Shown: piece after piece, positions 1-7,266 of the stretch
Position numbering within the stretch: the stretch's first letter is position 1
Layout: each line of letters starts with the position of its first letter
Assembly: GCF_003201775.1 (NCBI RefSeq)
Contig: NZ_QJJZ01000001.1
Span: 443,233 to 507,232, forward strand
DNA length: 64,000 nt
Source of the DNA: Arenibacter sp. ARW7G5Y1
Lineage (GTDB): Bacteria > Bacteroidota > Bacteroidia > Flavobacteriales > Flavobacteriaceae
Reading direction: 5' to 3'
The notes under the pieces: generated by a model
The model's input: only the letters and a program-made list of their open reading frames with translations
What the model was told of the DNA's origin: nothing
Database searches by the model: none
Translations under genes and position numbers: made by a program

Positions 1-125
1 ATTTCGGTACATTTTTATTGATGTGGAACCTGGCCAAGGACAAGATTCCGTATTATTATATTTATAGGGCTTTGTATAAACGAATATACTATATAAATAC
101 AGGATATGCTACATTTGTATTATGA
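1..125 (+). CDS. 3' end of an unidentified gene upstream of bioF
   Basis: Reading frame 3 is open from the window edge to a TGA at 123-125, giving about 40 residues ending ...NTGYATFVL. The stop overlaps the bioF start as ATGA, a classic sign of translational coupling, which is why I prefer this frame over frame 2 (which closes earlier at a TAG). The peptide is rich in Tyr, Ile and Arg, and no family can be named from so short a tail. If real, bioF is not the first gene of its operon. Confidence 0.5.
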   Translation, partial: FGTFLLMWNLAKDKIPYYYIYRALYKRIYYINTGYATFVL

Positions 126-1273
126 CGGAATTACCAAATAAATTAACAGCTAAACTCGCCAAAAGACAGGCCGGTAACGCCCTTAGGAAATTGCCCTTGC
201 CAAATGGTTTGATCGATTTTTCCTCCAATGATTATTTGGGGTTTGCCCAAAACGAGACCATTTTTAAAAATGCCTCCAGTATATTGGAAAAGAGAGGAAT
301 CACAGCCAATGGGGCTACAGGATCCAGGCTGTTAACGGGTAATAAAGGGCTTTATGGTGAGTTGGAAGTTTTGTTGGCGGATTTTTTTGGTTCCGATTCG
401 GCATTGGTCTTCAATTCCGGATATGATGCCAACATAGGATTCTTTAGTGCCGTGCCACAGCGTACAGACATTGTTTTTTATGACGAGCTCTCCCATGCCA
501 GTATCCGCGATGGTATTGGGATGGGCCTTGCCAAAAGCTACAAGTTTAAGCACAACCACCTGGAAGTTCTTGGTAGCCATATAGACCGAGTGCAGGAAAG
601 AAATGTAGATTCCGATATTTATGTGGTTACGGAATCTGTTTTTTCCATGGATGGGGATACTCCGGATTTAAAGTCATTGGCCGAATTGTGTGCTTCCAAA
701 GGGGTCTATTTGGTGGTGGATGAAGCCCATGCTGTTGGGGTATTTGGCAAAAGGGGGGAGGGCTTGTTAAATGAGCTGGCATTGCAGGATAAAGTATTTG
801 CCAGGATCGTCACCTTTGGCAAGGCCATGGGCTGTCATGGCGCAGCAATATTGGGAAGCCATGCCCTTAAAAGTTATTTGGTGAATTTTGCACGTAGCTT
901 TATTTATACCACTGGAATGCCCCCACATTCGTTGGCGACGATATTAGCGGCTTGCGAACATTTGCCCATGTCAGGTGGGAGGCAAATGCAACTTAGACAG
1001 AATATCAACTTTTTTAAGGATCAATTGAAGCAGCATGACCTAAAACCCTTTTTTATTCCCAGTAATTCGGCGGTGCATTGTTGTTTGGTGGAAGGTAATG
1101 AAAAGGTAAAAAAATGGTCGCTACGGTTGCAGGAAAAGGGTTATGATGTAAAACCCATTCTTTCCCCTACCGTACCAAAAGGTCAGGAGCGATTGCGATT
1201 TTGTTTGCACAGTTTTAATACCGAAAATGAAATTGAGGACGTACTTTTAATATTGGCCAATTTATTTGATTAG
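122..1273 (+). CDS. bioF: 8-amino-7-oxononanoate synthase BioF
   Basis: PLP-dependent alpha-oxoamine synthase that condenses pimeloyl-CoA or pimeloyl-ACP with L-alanine to form KAPA, the first committed ring-building step of biotin synthesis in the cytoplasm. At 383 residues it is the usual length for the family. Visible motifs: SNDYLG near residue 35, the TGSRLLTGN substrate loop near 66, the VDEAHAVG cofactor loop near 200 and the Schiff-base lysine in TFGKAMG (K234). Its start overlaps the stop of the preceding gene (ATGA). It is followed after 3 bases by a broken DUF2007 gene and then by bioD and bioA, so this is a biotin operon. A TACATTTG box at 110-117 lies directly before the start but falls inside the upstream frame, so I do not call it a promoter. 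Confidence 0.96.
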   Translation: MTELPNKLTAKLAKRQAGNALRKLPLPNGLIDFSSNDYLGFAQNETIFKNASSILEKRGITANGATGSRLLTGNKGLYGELEVLLADFFGSDSALVFNSGYDANIGFFSAVPQRTDIVFYDELSHASIRDGIGMGLAKSYKFKHNHLEVLGSHIDRVQERNVDSDIYVVTESVFSMDGDTPDLKSLAELCASKGVYLVVDEAHAVGVFGKRGEGLLNELALQDKVFARIVTFGKAMGCHGAAILGSHALKSYLVNFARSFIYTTGMPPHSLATILAACEHLPMSGGRQMQLRQNINFFKDQLKQHDLKPFFIPSNSAVHCCLVEGNEKVKKWSLRLQEKGYDVKPILSPTVPKGQERLRFCLHSFNTENEIEDVLLILANLFD

Positions 1274-1276
1274 CAC

Positions 1277-1567
1277 ATGACCCCAGAATTTTATACCATA
1301 GCTGCCTTTGAGTTTGTAGCCGATGTTCAAATACTAAAAGGACGGTTGGAGTCCGATGGTATCCCTGTATTTCTAAGGGATGAGAACACCCTCAATTCCG
1401 ACCCCCTCATCAGCAATGCCATAGGCGGAGTGAAGCTACAGGTGTATTATTGAGATAAGGAAAAGGCTACGGAAATCTATAATGAAGTTAGGGCCTATGC
1501 TATGGATGACCAAGGAAATTTAAGGAGTTGTCCCAATTGCAATGCTCAGAGAATGGAGATTTATTAG
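1277..1567 (+). pseudogene. DUF2007-type small protein broken by an in-frame TGA
   Basis: From ATG 1277 the frame reads MTPEFYTIAAFEFVADVQIL and continues in a pattern typical of DUF2007 (putative signal-transducing) proteins, with the sequence GGVKLQVYY just before a TGA at 1451-1453 (codon 59). The same frame then continues sensibly as DKEKATEIYNEVRAY to a CPNC pair and a TAG at 1565-1567, 96 codons in total. The protein-like character on both sides of the TGA says the gene was intact recently: a single TGG-to-TGA or CGA-to-TGA change would explain it. A sequencing error is possible. The final stop lies in the first bases of the interspersed repeat, so the extreme C-terminus may be repeat-derived. 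It sits 3 bases after bioF in the biotin operon. Function is unknown. Confidence 0.7.
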
Positions 1568-1684
1568 TGAAACTCAATTTTGAGAAGGCGGTAGGACGCA
1601 CTTAAAATTGCAAGTTGAACTAATCCCGCCCTTTTCGGCGGGATCTGGGTTCAGGGCCTGCCCTGAGGTTTAATACCTTTTATT
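1560..1684 (+). repeat. Interspersed repeat, copy 1 (short 3' module)
   Basis: A copy of the window's repeat family, beginning TTTATTAGTGAAACTCAATT and carrying the perfect stem ATCCCGCC/GGCGGGAT. The 3' module is the short form ending GGTTTAATACCTTTTATT. The 5' third forms an imperfect inverted repeat with the segment AAAATTGCAAGTTGAACTAA. It lies between the DUF2007 remnant and bioD, and its first bases provide the remnant's stop codon. A read-through hairpin here could separate or attenuate bioF and bioD expression (inference). Confidence 0.9.
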
Positions 1685-1780
1685 ATAACAGGAAAGGGAT
1701 TTTTTATAAACTTTTTCCATTTTTTGAAAAAAGAAAGTATAAATGTCTAAATTGTGAGTTTATAACAGAACCAAGCTAGA

Positions 1781-2392
1781 ATGAAACAATTTTTTGTAAC
1801 AGGAATATCAACAGATGTAGGAAAGACAATCGCCTCGGCAGTTATGGCCGAAGCCTTGCAGGCAGATTACTGGAAACCCGTTCAGACTGGGGACGATTCT
1901 GATAGCGAAACAATTTCCAAATTAATTTCAAATACCAAAACGGTAATACATAAAAGCAATTACTCCCTAAAAGCGCCCATTAGTCCACATGCGGCCGCTG
2001 CTTTGGAAGGGGTTTATATAGACCACAATAAAATAACGGAGCCCAAAACGGAGAACCATTTGGTAATAGAAGGTGCAGGTGGGGTATTGGTTCCCCTAAA
2101 TGATTCCGATACCATATTGGATATTATTATGCCAACGTATCATGTTATAGTTGTGGTGAAGCATTATTTGGGAAGCATTAATCATTCCCTTCTGACCATT
2201 AAATGGCTCTTGCTAAAGGGCTATGATGTTGCCGTACTTTTTAATGGGGAGCCCAACACCGCCTCTGAGGATATTATTACTAAAATTACAGGAGTCCCTG
2301 TCTTGGGGAGAATTGGTCAGGAAGCTTCCTTGACCAAGGAGGTTGTTAGGAAATACGCAGAAGAACTGCGTCCTGCCTTAATGGCTTTGTAA
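1781..2392 (+). CDS. bioD: Dethiobiotin synthetase BioD
   Basis: ATP-dependent carboxylase that closes the ureido ring of DAPA to make dethiobiotin. The P-loop is at residues 7-15 in the form ISTDVGKTI, and the GAGG motif (IEGAGGVLVP) lies near residue 98. Length (203 residues) fits the family. It is separated from bioF by the DUF2007 remnant and repeat copy 1 and from bioA by about 140 bases. ATG 1781 is chosen because it puts the P-loop at its usual distance from the N-terminus. Confidence 0.95.
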   Translation: MKQFFVTGISTDVGKTIASAVMAEALQADYWKPVQTGDDSDSETISKLISNTKTVIHKSNYSLKAPISPHAAAALEGVYIDHNKITEPKTENHLVIEGAGGVLVPLNDSDTILDIIMPTYHVIVVVKHYLGSINHSLLTIKWLLLKGYDVAVLFNGEPNTASEDIITKITGVPVLGRIGQEASLTKEVVRKYAEELRPALMAL

Positions 2393-2531
2393 TATCGTTG
2401 GACGATAAAATATTTTCTAATTTCCAATAGGGATTATGGTCTGATTATCCCCCCAAAATGAATTGGGATCGGGATAGTGTTTTTAGTCATTATTCCCCAT
2501 CTTTGTACTTCTATTTAAAAAGGATATCCAA

Positions 2532-3800
2532 GTGAAAAGTCTTTCGGAAAGAGATCAAAAGCACCTTTGGCACCCGCTTACACAACATAAACTGCACCCC
2601 AAAATGCTTGGCATTGTTAAAGCGAAAGGGGCAGTATTGTACGATGAGCAGGGCAAGGAATATATAGATGGAATTTCCTCGTGGTACACCTGTATGTACG
2701 GACATTGTAATGATGCCATAATAGCTAAGGTCTACCAACAAATGCAACAACTTGATCAGGTGGTCTTTAGTGGATTTACCCATGAACCGGCCATTGCGCT
2801 TTCGGAGGCGTTGATCACTTTGCTCCCTTCCAATCAGGAAAAATTGTTTTTTTCCGATAACGGTTCCACATCAACCGAAATTGGGATAAAAATGGCCTTA
2901 CAGTATCATCATAATAAAGGGCAAAAGCGTGCTGTTCTTTTGGCTTTTGACGATGGTTTTCACGGGGATACTTTCGGGGCGATGTCCGTCTCCAGTTTGT
3001 CCGTATATAACGGCCCTTTTGAGGATTATTTTATTGATGTAAAACGGATTCCTGTTCCAACGGATGACAATATTGGGAATCTATTGCAGGAATTGGAAAA
3101 TACCCTAAATCTGGATGCCATTGCCGGATTTATCTACGAACCCTTGGTGCAGGGTGCGGCAGCCATGAAAATGCACAAGGCAGAACATTTGGAGAAAATT
3201 CTGAAAGTGATAAAATCCCATAACGTATTGGCTATTGCCGATGAGGTGATGACTGGCTTCGGGAAGACCGGAAAACATTTTGCCTCCGATTATATGGAGG
3301 TGAAGCCAGATATCATATGTATGTCCAAGGCTCTTACGGCGGGAATGCTGCCCATGGCGGTGACCAGTTGTACCCAGGAGGTGTACGATGCCTTTTATAG
3401 CGATGATATTGCAAAGGGGCTATTTCACGGCCATACCTATACCGCTAATCCCTTGGCCTGTGCCGCGGCCTTGGCGGGTATTGAATTGCTGACCTCGGAT
3501 GGGATTCAAAAAAACATTGGTAAAATAATACAATGGCATCAAGGGTTCGATGCCGAAATAAAGGATCATCCCAAGATAGCAGCTACCAGGCAAACAGGGA
3601 TAATCTATGCGCTGGACCTCAATATTACCATGGAACGCTATGGCAATGTTAGGGATAAACTGTTTAAGCATTTTATGGATTCGGGTGTTTTTCTTCGACC
3701 TCTAGGCAACACTATTTACATTTTGGCGCCCTATATCACCACTAGGGAGCAAATGCAAAAAATCTACAACAGTATAAAGGAAGTTCTTAATTCTTTTTAA
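2532..3800 (+). CDS. bioA: Adenosylmethionine-8-amino-7-oxononanoate aminotransferase BioA
   Basis: Class III PLP aminotransferase converting KAPA to DAPA with S-adenosylmethionine as amino donor. Typical BioA features are the HPLTQH motif near residue 15, DGISSWY near 47, the DGFHGDT signature near 140, ADEVMTGFGKTG near 236 and the cofactor lysine in SKALTAG (K266). 422 residues is normal. The start is a GTG at 2532, needed to keep the conserved N-terminus. The next gene starts 3 bases after its stop, so bioA and the ketoacyl synthase are surely cotranscribed. Confidence 0.96.
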   Translation: MKSLSERDQKHLWHPLTQHKLHPKMLGIVKAKGAVLYDEQGKEYIDGISSWYTCMYGHCNDAIIAKVYQQMQQLDQVVFSGFTHEPAIALSEALITLLPSNQEKLFFSDNGSTSTEIGIKMALQYHHNKGQKRAVLLAFDDGFHGDTFGAMSVSSLSVYNGPFEDYFIDVKRIPVPTDDNIGNLLQELENTLNLDAIAGFIYEPLVQGAAAMKMHKAEHLEKILKVIKSHNVLAIADEVMTGFGKTGKHFASDYMEVKPDIICMSKALTAGMLPMAVTSCTQEVYDAFYSDDIAKGLFHGHTYTANPLACAAALAGIELLTSDGIQKNIGKIIQWHQGFDAEIKDHPKIAATRQTGIIYALDLNITMERYGNVRDKLFKHFMDSGVFLRPLGNTIYILAPYITTREQMQKIYNSIKEVLNSF

Positions 3801-3803
3801 CCC

Positions 3804-4973
3804 ATGCAGAACCAACCTATTTATATTACGGCCTTATCGTCTATCTCCCCTTTGGGCACTTCCTTGAAGGAGGCCTGGGAAAATTATAAACGTCCAGACC
3901 ATTTTTTACAACAGAAAAACTATGGCACGGTAGCGGCTTGGGGATCAGCCTTAACGGAGGATGCACAAATAAAGATTTTAGATTTAAAAAATTCGGATTC
4001 CAAGTATAAAAACTTGGATCCTTCTGTACTATATGCCATATATGCCTCTAGGGAAGCTATAGCCCAAGCGGGTTGGAAGGATGGCAATTTTGGAGTAAAC
4101 ATTGGATCTTCGAGGGGTGCTACGGGACTTTTTGAACAATACCATAGCGAATTTATCCAAAATGGAGAGGCTTCTACCTTGTCCTCGCCTACTACGACTT
4201 TAGGAAATATTTCTTCCTGGGTGGCCCATGATTTACAGACACAGGGCCCGGAAATATCACATTCCATTACTTGTTCCACTGCCCTGCATTCCCTGCTGAA
4301 CGGGGTGGCATGGCTGAAAAGTGGCATGGCCAATAAATTTTTGGTGGGAGGTAGCGAGGCGCCCTTAACACCCTTTACCATTGCACAGATGAAGGCCTTA
4401 AAGGTGTATTCCAGGTATGATCCGAGCGAATCGGAAGGGTTTCCCTGTAAAGCTTTGGACCTGGACAAGAAACAGAACAGCATGGTTTTGGGCGAAGCGG
4501 CCTCCATGGCCTGTTTGGAGAAAGGCAATATCCAAAATGCCCTTGCCCGTATTGAAGGCTTGGGATACGCTACCGAAATATTGGAACACAATATTAGCAT
4601 TTCCTCCGATGCGGTCTGTTTTCAAAGATCTATGAAAATGGCTTTGGAGGGGATAGATCCCAAGGAGGTGGATGTGGTGGTATTGCATGCTCCCGGAACC
4701 ATAAAAGGCGATTTGTCCGAAGTAGCGGCCATTAAAAAAATATTTGGAAAAGACATGCCGGCTTTGACCACTAATAAATGGAAGCTTGGACATTCTTTTG
4801 GTGCCTCGGGAATGTTGAGTTTGGAATTGGCAGTGTTGATGTTGCAGTACCAAGAGTTTATAGGAGTGCCATATGTGAAGCACGATGCCGTTCCAAAACA
4901 GATCAATAGGATAATGGTAAACGCAGTGGGCTTTGGTGGGAATGCGGTGAGTGTCCTTTTGGGTAAGATTTAA
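3804..4973 (+). CDS. Beta-ketoacyl synthase of the biotin operon, altered active site
   Basis: Thiolase-fold beta-ketoacyl-ACP synthase (FabF/FabB-like), 389 residues, 3 bases downstream of bioA. The nucleophile is clear in ITCSTALHS (C157) and the second histidine is present in KLGHSFGASG (H330), followed by the usual C-terminal GFGGN motif. Where FabF has AHGT, this protein reads LHAPGT (H295), so the first catalytic histidine position aligns with proline and a histidine sits two residues earlier. That may change the decarboxylation step or substrate choice. Since bioC, bioH and bioW are not seen here, a role in making the pimeloyl chain is a reasonable inference, but not shown by the sequence. 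Confidence 0.85.
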   Translation: MQNQPIYITALSSISPLGTSLKEAWENYKRPDHFLQQKNYGTVAAWGSALTEDAQIKILDLKNSDSKYKNLDPSVLYAIYASREAIAQAGWKDGNFGVNIGSSRGATGLFEQYHSEFIQNGEASTLSSPTTTLGNISSWVAHDLQTQGPEISHSITCSTALHSLLNGVAWLKSGMANKFLVGGSEAPLTPFTIAQMKALKVYSRYDPSESEGFPCKALDLDKKQNSMVLGEAASMACLEKGNIQNALARIEGLGYATEILEHNISISSDAVCFQRSMKMALEGIDPKEVDVVVLHAPGTIKGDLSEVAAIKKIFGKDMPALTTNKWKLGHSFGASGMLSLELAVLMLQYQEFIGVPYVKHDAVPKQINRIMVNAVGFGGNAVSVLLGKI

Positions 4974-5077
4974 TTGTGGAAGCAAACAGAAGGAATAAAA
5001 ATCTGTTGTGACAAACCCTTAGGAGAAGTATTCATTATAAATTCTACGGATGACTATGAATTGGCACGCAACTAGAA

Positions 5078-5368
5078 TTATTTCTTCTTTTTCTTGGGAT
5101 TTTGCCAAGTATTGAAGATTGAATAAACTATCACTTTATTATTAATGATTTCATATATAACTAAGAAGGGAAAGCGTTTTAAAAATGCTTCTCTGTATGG
5201 TTTACGTTTTTGGGGAAAGCTTTTAGGGTTGGCTATAATTCGTTCAAAATAGAAATCCGAATGTTCCAAGAATTCCTCGCCTAAACCAATTCTTTTTTCC
5301 TCGTAATAGGGATAGGCTTCAATAATTTCTAGGTTGGCATCGTTTATAACCTCTAAACTATATGCCAT
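5078..5368 (-). CDS. ParE/RelE-type toxin
   Basis: 96-residue protein of the ParE branch of the RelE superfamily, toxins that act on gyrase or on translating mRNA. Visible are the N-terminal helical part with AYPYYEEKRIGLGEEF, the FERI..NP segment and the C-terminal strands FPFLVIYEI and KVIVYSIFNT, in the family's order and length. A poly-lysine tail ends the protein. Its ATG overlaps the stop of the preceding antitoxin frame by one base (TAATG). The antitoxin is frameshifted, so the toxin may be inactive, poorly translated or held by a shortened antitoxin. Confidence 0.8.
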   Translation of the reverse strand: MAYSLEVINDANLEIIEAYPYYEEKRIGLGEEFLEHSDFYFERIIANPKSFPQKRKPYREAFLKRFPFLVIYEIINNKVIVYSIFNTWQNPKKKKK

Positions 5369-5603
5369 TACTGTGCAGCATTTCTGGCATTTTGTTTAAC
5401 TTGTTCCCAAGTTAATGTATTACTTTCTTCATTGACATGGGCTTCCTTACGCTTATCGATCATTTGATATTGTTCTTCGCTTAAAGTTAGCTCCTGCTCG
5501 TCATTTTGATAGCTTTCCGCCATTGCTTTAATCATTTTTAAAGCCTTATGTCTGCCTTATCTATATACTCCCGGACCGTATTTCTTAAATCGATGCTTGC
5601 CAT
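5368..5603 (-). pseudogene. Frameshifted antitoxin of the ParE pair
   Basis: Reading leftward from ATG at 5603 the frame gives MASIDLRNTVREYIDKAD and then stops (TAA) four codons later. A second frame picks up at once with RHKALKMIKAMAESYQ and runs on to ...QVKQNARNAAQ, stopping at 5368-5370, one base into the toxin start. Joining the two frames gives a plausible antitoxin of about 75 residues with an N-terminal DNA-binding part and a C-terminal toxin-binding part. A single small indel near 5545 explains the break. An internal ATG in the second frame could still make a 55-residue C-terminal fragment able to bind the toxin. Confidence 0.7.
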
Positions 5604-5904
5604 AATAATTTCTTATTGCTTAAAGTAAAGATACAATATAAGTTCCAAAAGTTTCTTTCCATTGAGATAAACAAAGTAATGGAGAATGCAGTTGACTTTA
5701 GGGTAAAGCGGTGCGTATTATTATAGGAAGACCATAATTCCTTTTATTAAGGGATAGAATAGTTTGTCAACTACCTGGATAGTCCGTTTATAACTTATCA
5801 AAGTTTTTTTTAGCCCTTATTAAATAGCATTATCTATGAATTTAGGAATGGAATTTTGCAATTTCTGCAGATTATAGGTTATTTTTGACGCTTAAATCGA
5901 TGTT

Positions 5905-6000
5905 GGCTTAGGGATTGCAGCGGCATCCTTTTTGTGTTTACCGAGCCTGGCGAGGGTAAACTGAAAAAGATATAGCGAAAAGCCCGACCCCGACTTCCTT
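5905..6000 (+). ncRNA. Structured RNA candidate upstream of bioB, Flavo-1-like
   Basis: The 490-base spacer before bioB carries a compact set of stems: GGAT 5912-5915 with ATCC 5925-5928, TTTTT 5929-5933 with AAAAA 5964-5968, and inside it GTTTACC 5936-5942 with GGTAAAC 5955-5961, followed by GATATAGCG and AGCCCGACC. From memory this arrangement (GGATTGCAGCGGCATCC, variable hairpin, AAAAAGATATAGCG) is widespread in flavobacterial genomes and resembles the Flavo-1 RNA family. I could not run a covariance search. The rest of the spacer, 5604-5904, shows nothing recognisable. Confidence 0.5.
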
Positions 6001-6075
6001 TAACACCTACAAGAAGGACCTGCAAGGTCTTGACGACCTTGTAGGTCTACACCTTGCAGGAGAAGGAAGTCGGGG
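5988..6075. repeat. Nested inverted repeat immediately before bioB
   Basis: A perfect 13-bp inverted repeat (CCCCGACTTCCTT at 5988-6000 and its complement at 6063-6075) encloses a second near-perfect pair, ACCTGCAAGGT 6018-6028 with ACCTTGTAGGT 6036-6046. A third segment, ACCTTGCAGG at 6051-6060, can also pair with the first inner arm, so alternative hairpins are possible. The structure ends 21 bases before the bioB start and could mask or expose the start region. It may equally be a REP-like mobile repeat. Confidence 0.75.
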
Positions 6076-6096
6076 AAGCCCCAAGAACTAAAAAGT

Positions 6097-7191
6097 ATGA
6101 GCGAAGTAAGACATAACTGGACCAAACAGGAAATACTGGATATTTACAATAAACCGTTTATGGAGCTGCTCTATGAGGCGGCCACCGTGCACAGGGAAAA
6201 CCATGATCCCAATACGGTACAGGTATCTACCTTGCTGTCCATTAAAACGGGGGGCTGCCCTGAGGATTGTGGATATTGTCCGCAGGCCGCTCGTTATCAT
6301 ACGAAGGTGGAGGGCAATGATCTTATGAGCGTTTCCCAAGTGAAGGCCCAAGCCTTGCGTGCCAAAACAGCCGGAAGTTCACGGGTGTGTATGGGGGCTG
6401 CATGGAGAAATGTTAAGGACGGACCCGAGTTTGACCAGGTGTTGGAGATGGTGCGTACCATTAACAAGCTGGACATGGAAGTTTGCTGTACCTTGGGAAT
6501 GATTACCGAGAACCAGGCGCATCGCTTGGCTGAAGCCGGACTCTATGCCTATAACCATAATTTGGATACTTCAGAGGACTACTATAAAGATGTGATCTCT
6601 ACCCGTGCTTTTAAAGACCGTTTGGATACTATAGACAATGTACGTAAGAGTAATGTTACCGTTTGCAGCGGAGGTATTATTGGTATGGGCGAAGCTTTGG
6701 AGGATAGGGCAGGTATGCTGGTGGCTCTTTCCACTTTGGATCCGCAACCAGAATCCGTGCCGATCAATGCTTTGGTGGCAGTTGAAGGTACCCCTATGGC
6801 AGACCTACCTCCCATACCTATTTGGGACATGGTACGTATGGTAGCCACTACTAGAATTATTATGCCGGAAACCCAGGTCCGTTTGTCCGCAGGGCGTACG
6901 CAAATGAGCAGGGAAGGTCAGGCTATGTGTTTCTTTGCAGGTGCCAACTCTATTTTTGCCGGGGATAAATTGTTGACAACCCCTAATCCGGACGTTAACG
7001 AGGATATGGCTATGTTTAAACTTTTGGGGCTAAACCCACAAAAAGCTTTCACCAAGGTTTCCCAGCCAAAAACCGTGGAAGCCGAGGATTCCCGGTACGA
7101 AGCCAAAGGCGAAAAGCCAAAATGGACCAGGCCAGGCCATATTATAGACAGGAACGAGGCCGCTAAAAAGAAGGCCAATCTTACAGAGTAA
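6097..7191 (+). CDS. bioB: Biotin synthase BioB
   Basis: Radical-SAM enzyme that inserts sulfur into dethiobiotin, the last step of biotin synthesis. The 4Fe-4S cysteines are C54, C58 and C61 in GGCPEDCGYC, and the family segments YNHNLDT, SGGIIGMGE and LSAGR follow in order. 364 residues is slightly long because of a charged C-terminal tail after residue 330. It lies on the same strand as the rest of the biotin genes but is separated by the toxin-antitoxin remnant and structured spacer, so it probably has its own transcript. Confidence 0.97.
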   Translation: MSEVRHNWTKQEILDIYNKPFMELLYEAATVHRENHDPNTVQVSTLLSIKTGGCPEDCGYCPQAARYHTKVEGNDLMSVSQVKAQALRAKTAGSSRVCMGAAWRNVKDGPEFDQVLEMVRTINKLDMEVCCTLGMITENQAHRLAEAGLYAYNHNLDTSEDYYKDVISTRAFKDRLDTIDNVRKSNVTVCSGGIIGMGEALEDRAGMLVALSTLDPQPESVPINALVAVEGTPMADLPPIPIWDMVRMVATTRIIMPETQVRLSAGRTQMSREGQAMCFFAGANSIFAGDKLLTTPNPDVNEDMAMFKLLGLNPQKAFTKVSQPKTVEAEDSRYEAKGEKPKWTRPGHIIDRNEAAKKKANLTE

Positions 7192-7208
7192 TCCTTTGTT
7201 GGAAAAAA

Positions 7209-7243
7209 TTGTAAGGTAACTTATTTTAGGTTTTTTAACTTTG
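7209..7243 (+). promoter_or_regulatory. Bacteroidota-type promoter for the JmjC-like gene
   Basis: TTG at 7209-7211 and TAACTTTG at 7236-7243 match the -33 and -7 elements of the phylum (TTG and TAnnTTTG). The spacing of 24 bases is at the long edge. A start point near 7250 gives a leader of about 17 bases before the TTG start codon at 7267. Confidence 0.45.
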
Positions 7244-7266
7244 TTAGCTTAAACAACCAGACTAGA

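Noticed and set aside
110-117. TACATTTG as the bioF promoter giving a leaderless message
   Set aside because: It lies inside the upstream coding frame that overlaps bioF by ATGA, and no TTG sits at the right distance.
1451-1453. TGA as selenocysteine or other recoding in the DUF2007 gene
   Set aside because: No SECIS-like element is evident, the family has no redox Cys there, and no other recoding sign exists in the window.
3920-4985. Long minus-strand open frames inside the ketoacyl synthase gene
   Set aside because: They lie opposite a clearly coding gene, have no recognisable domain and are shadows of its codon use.
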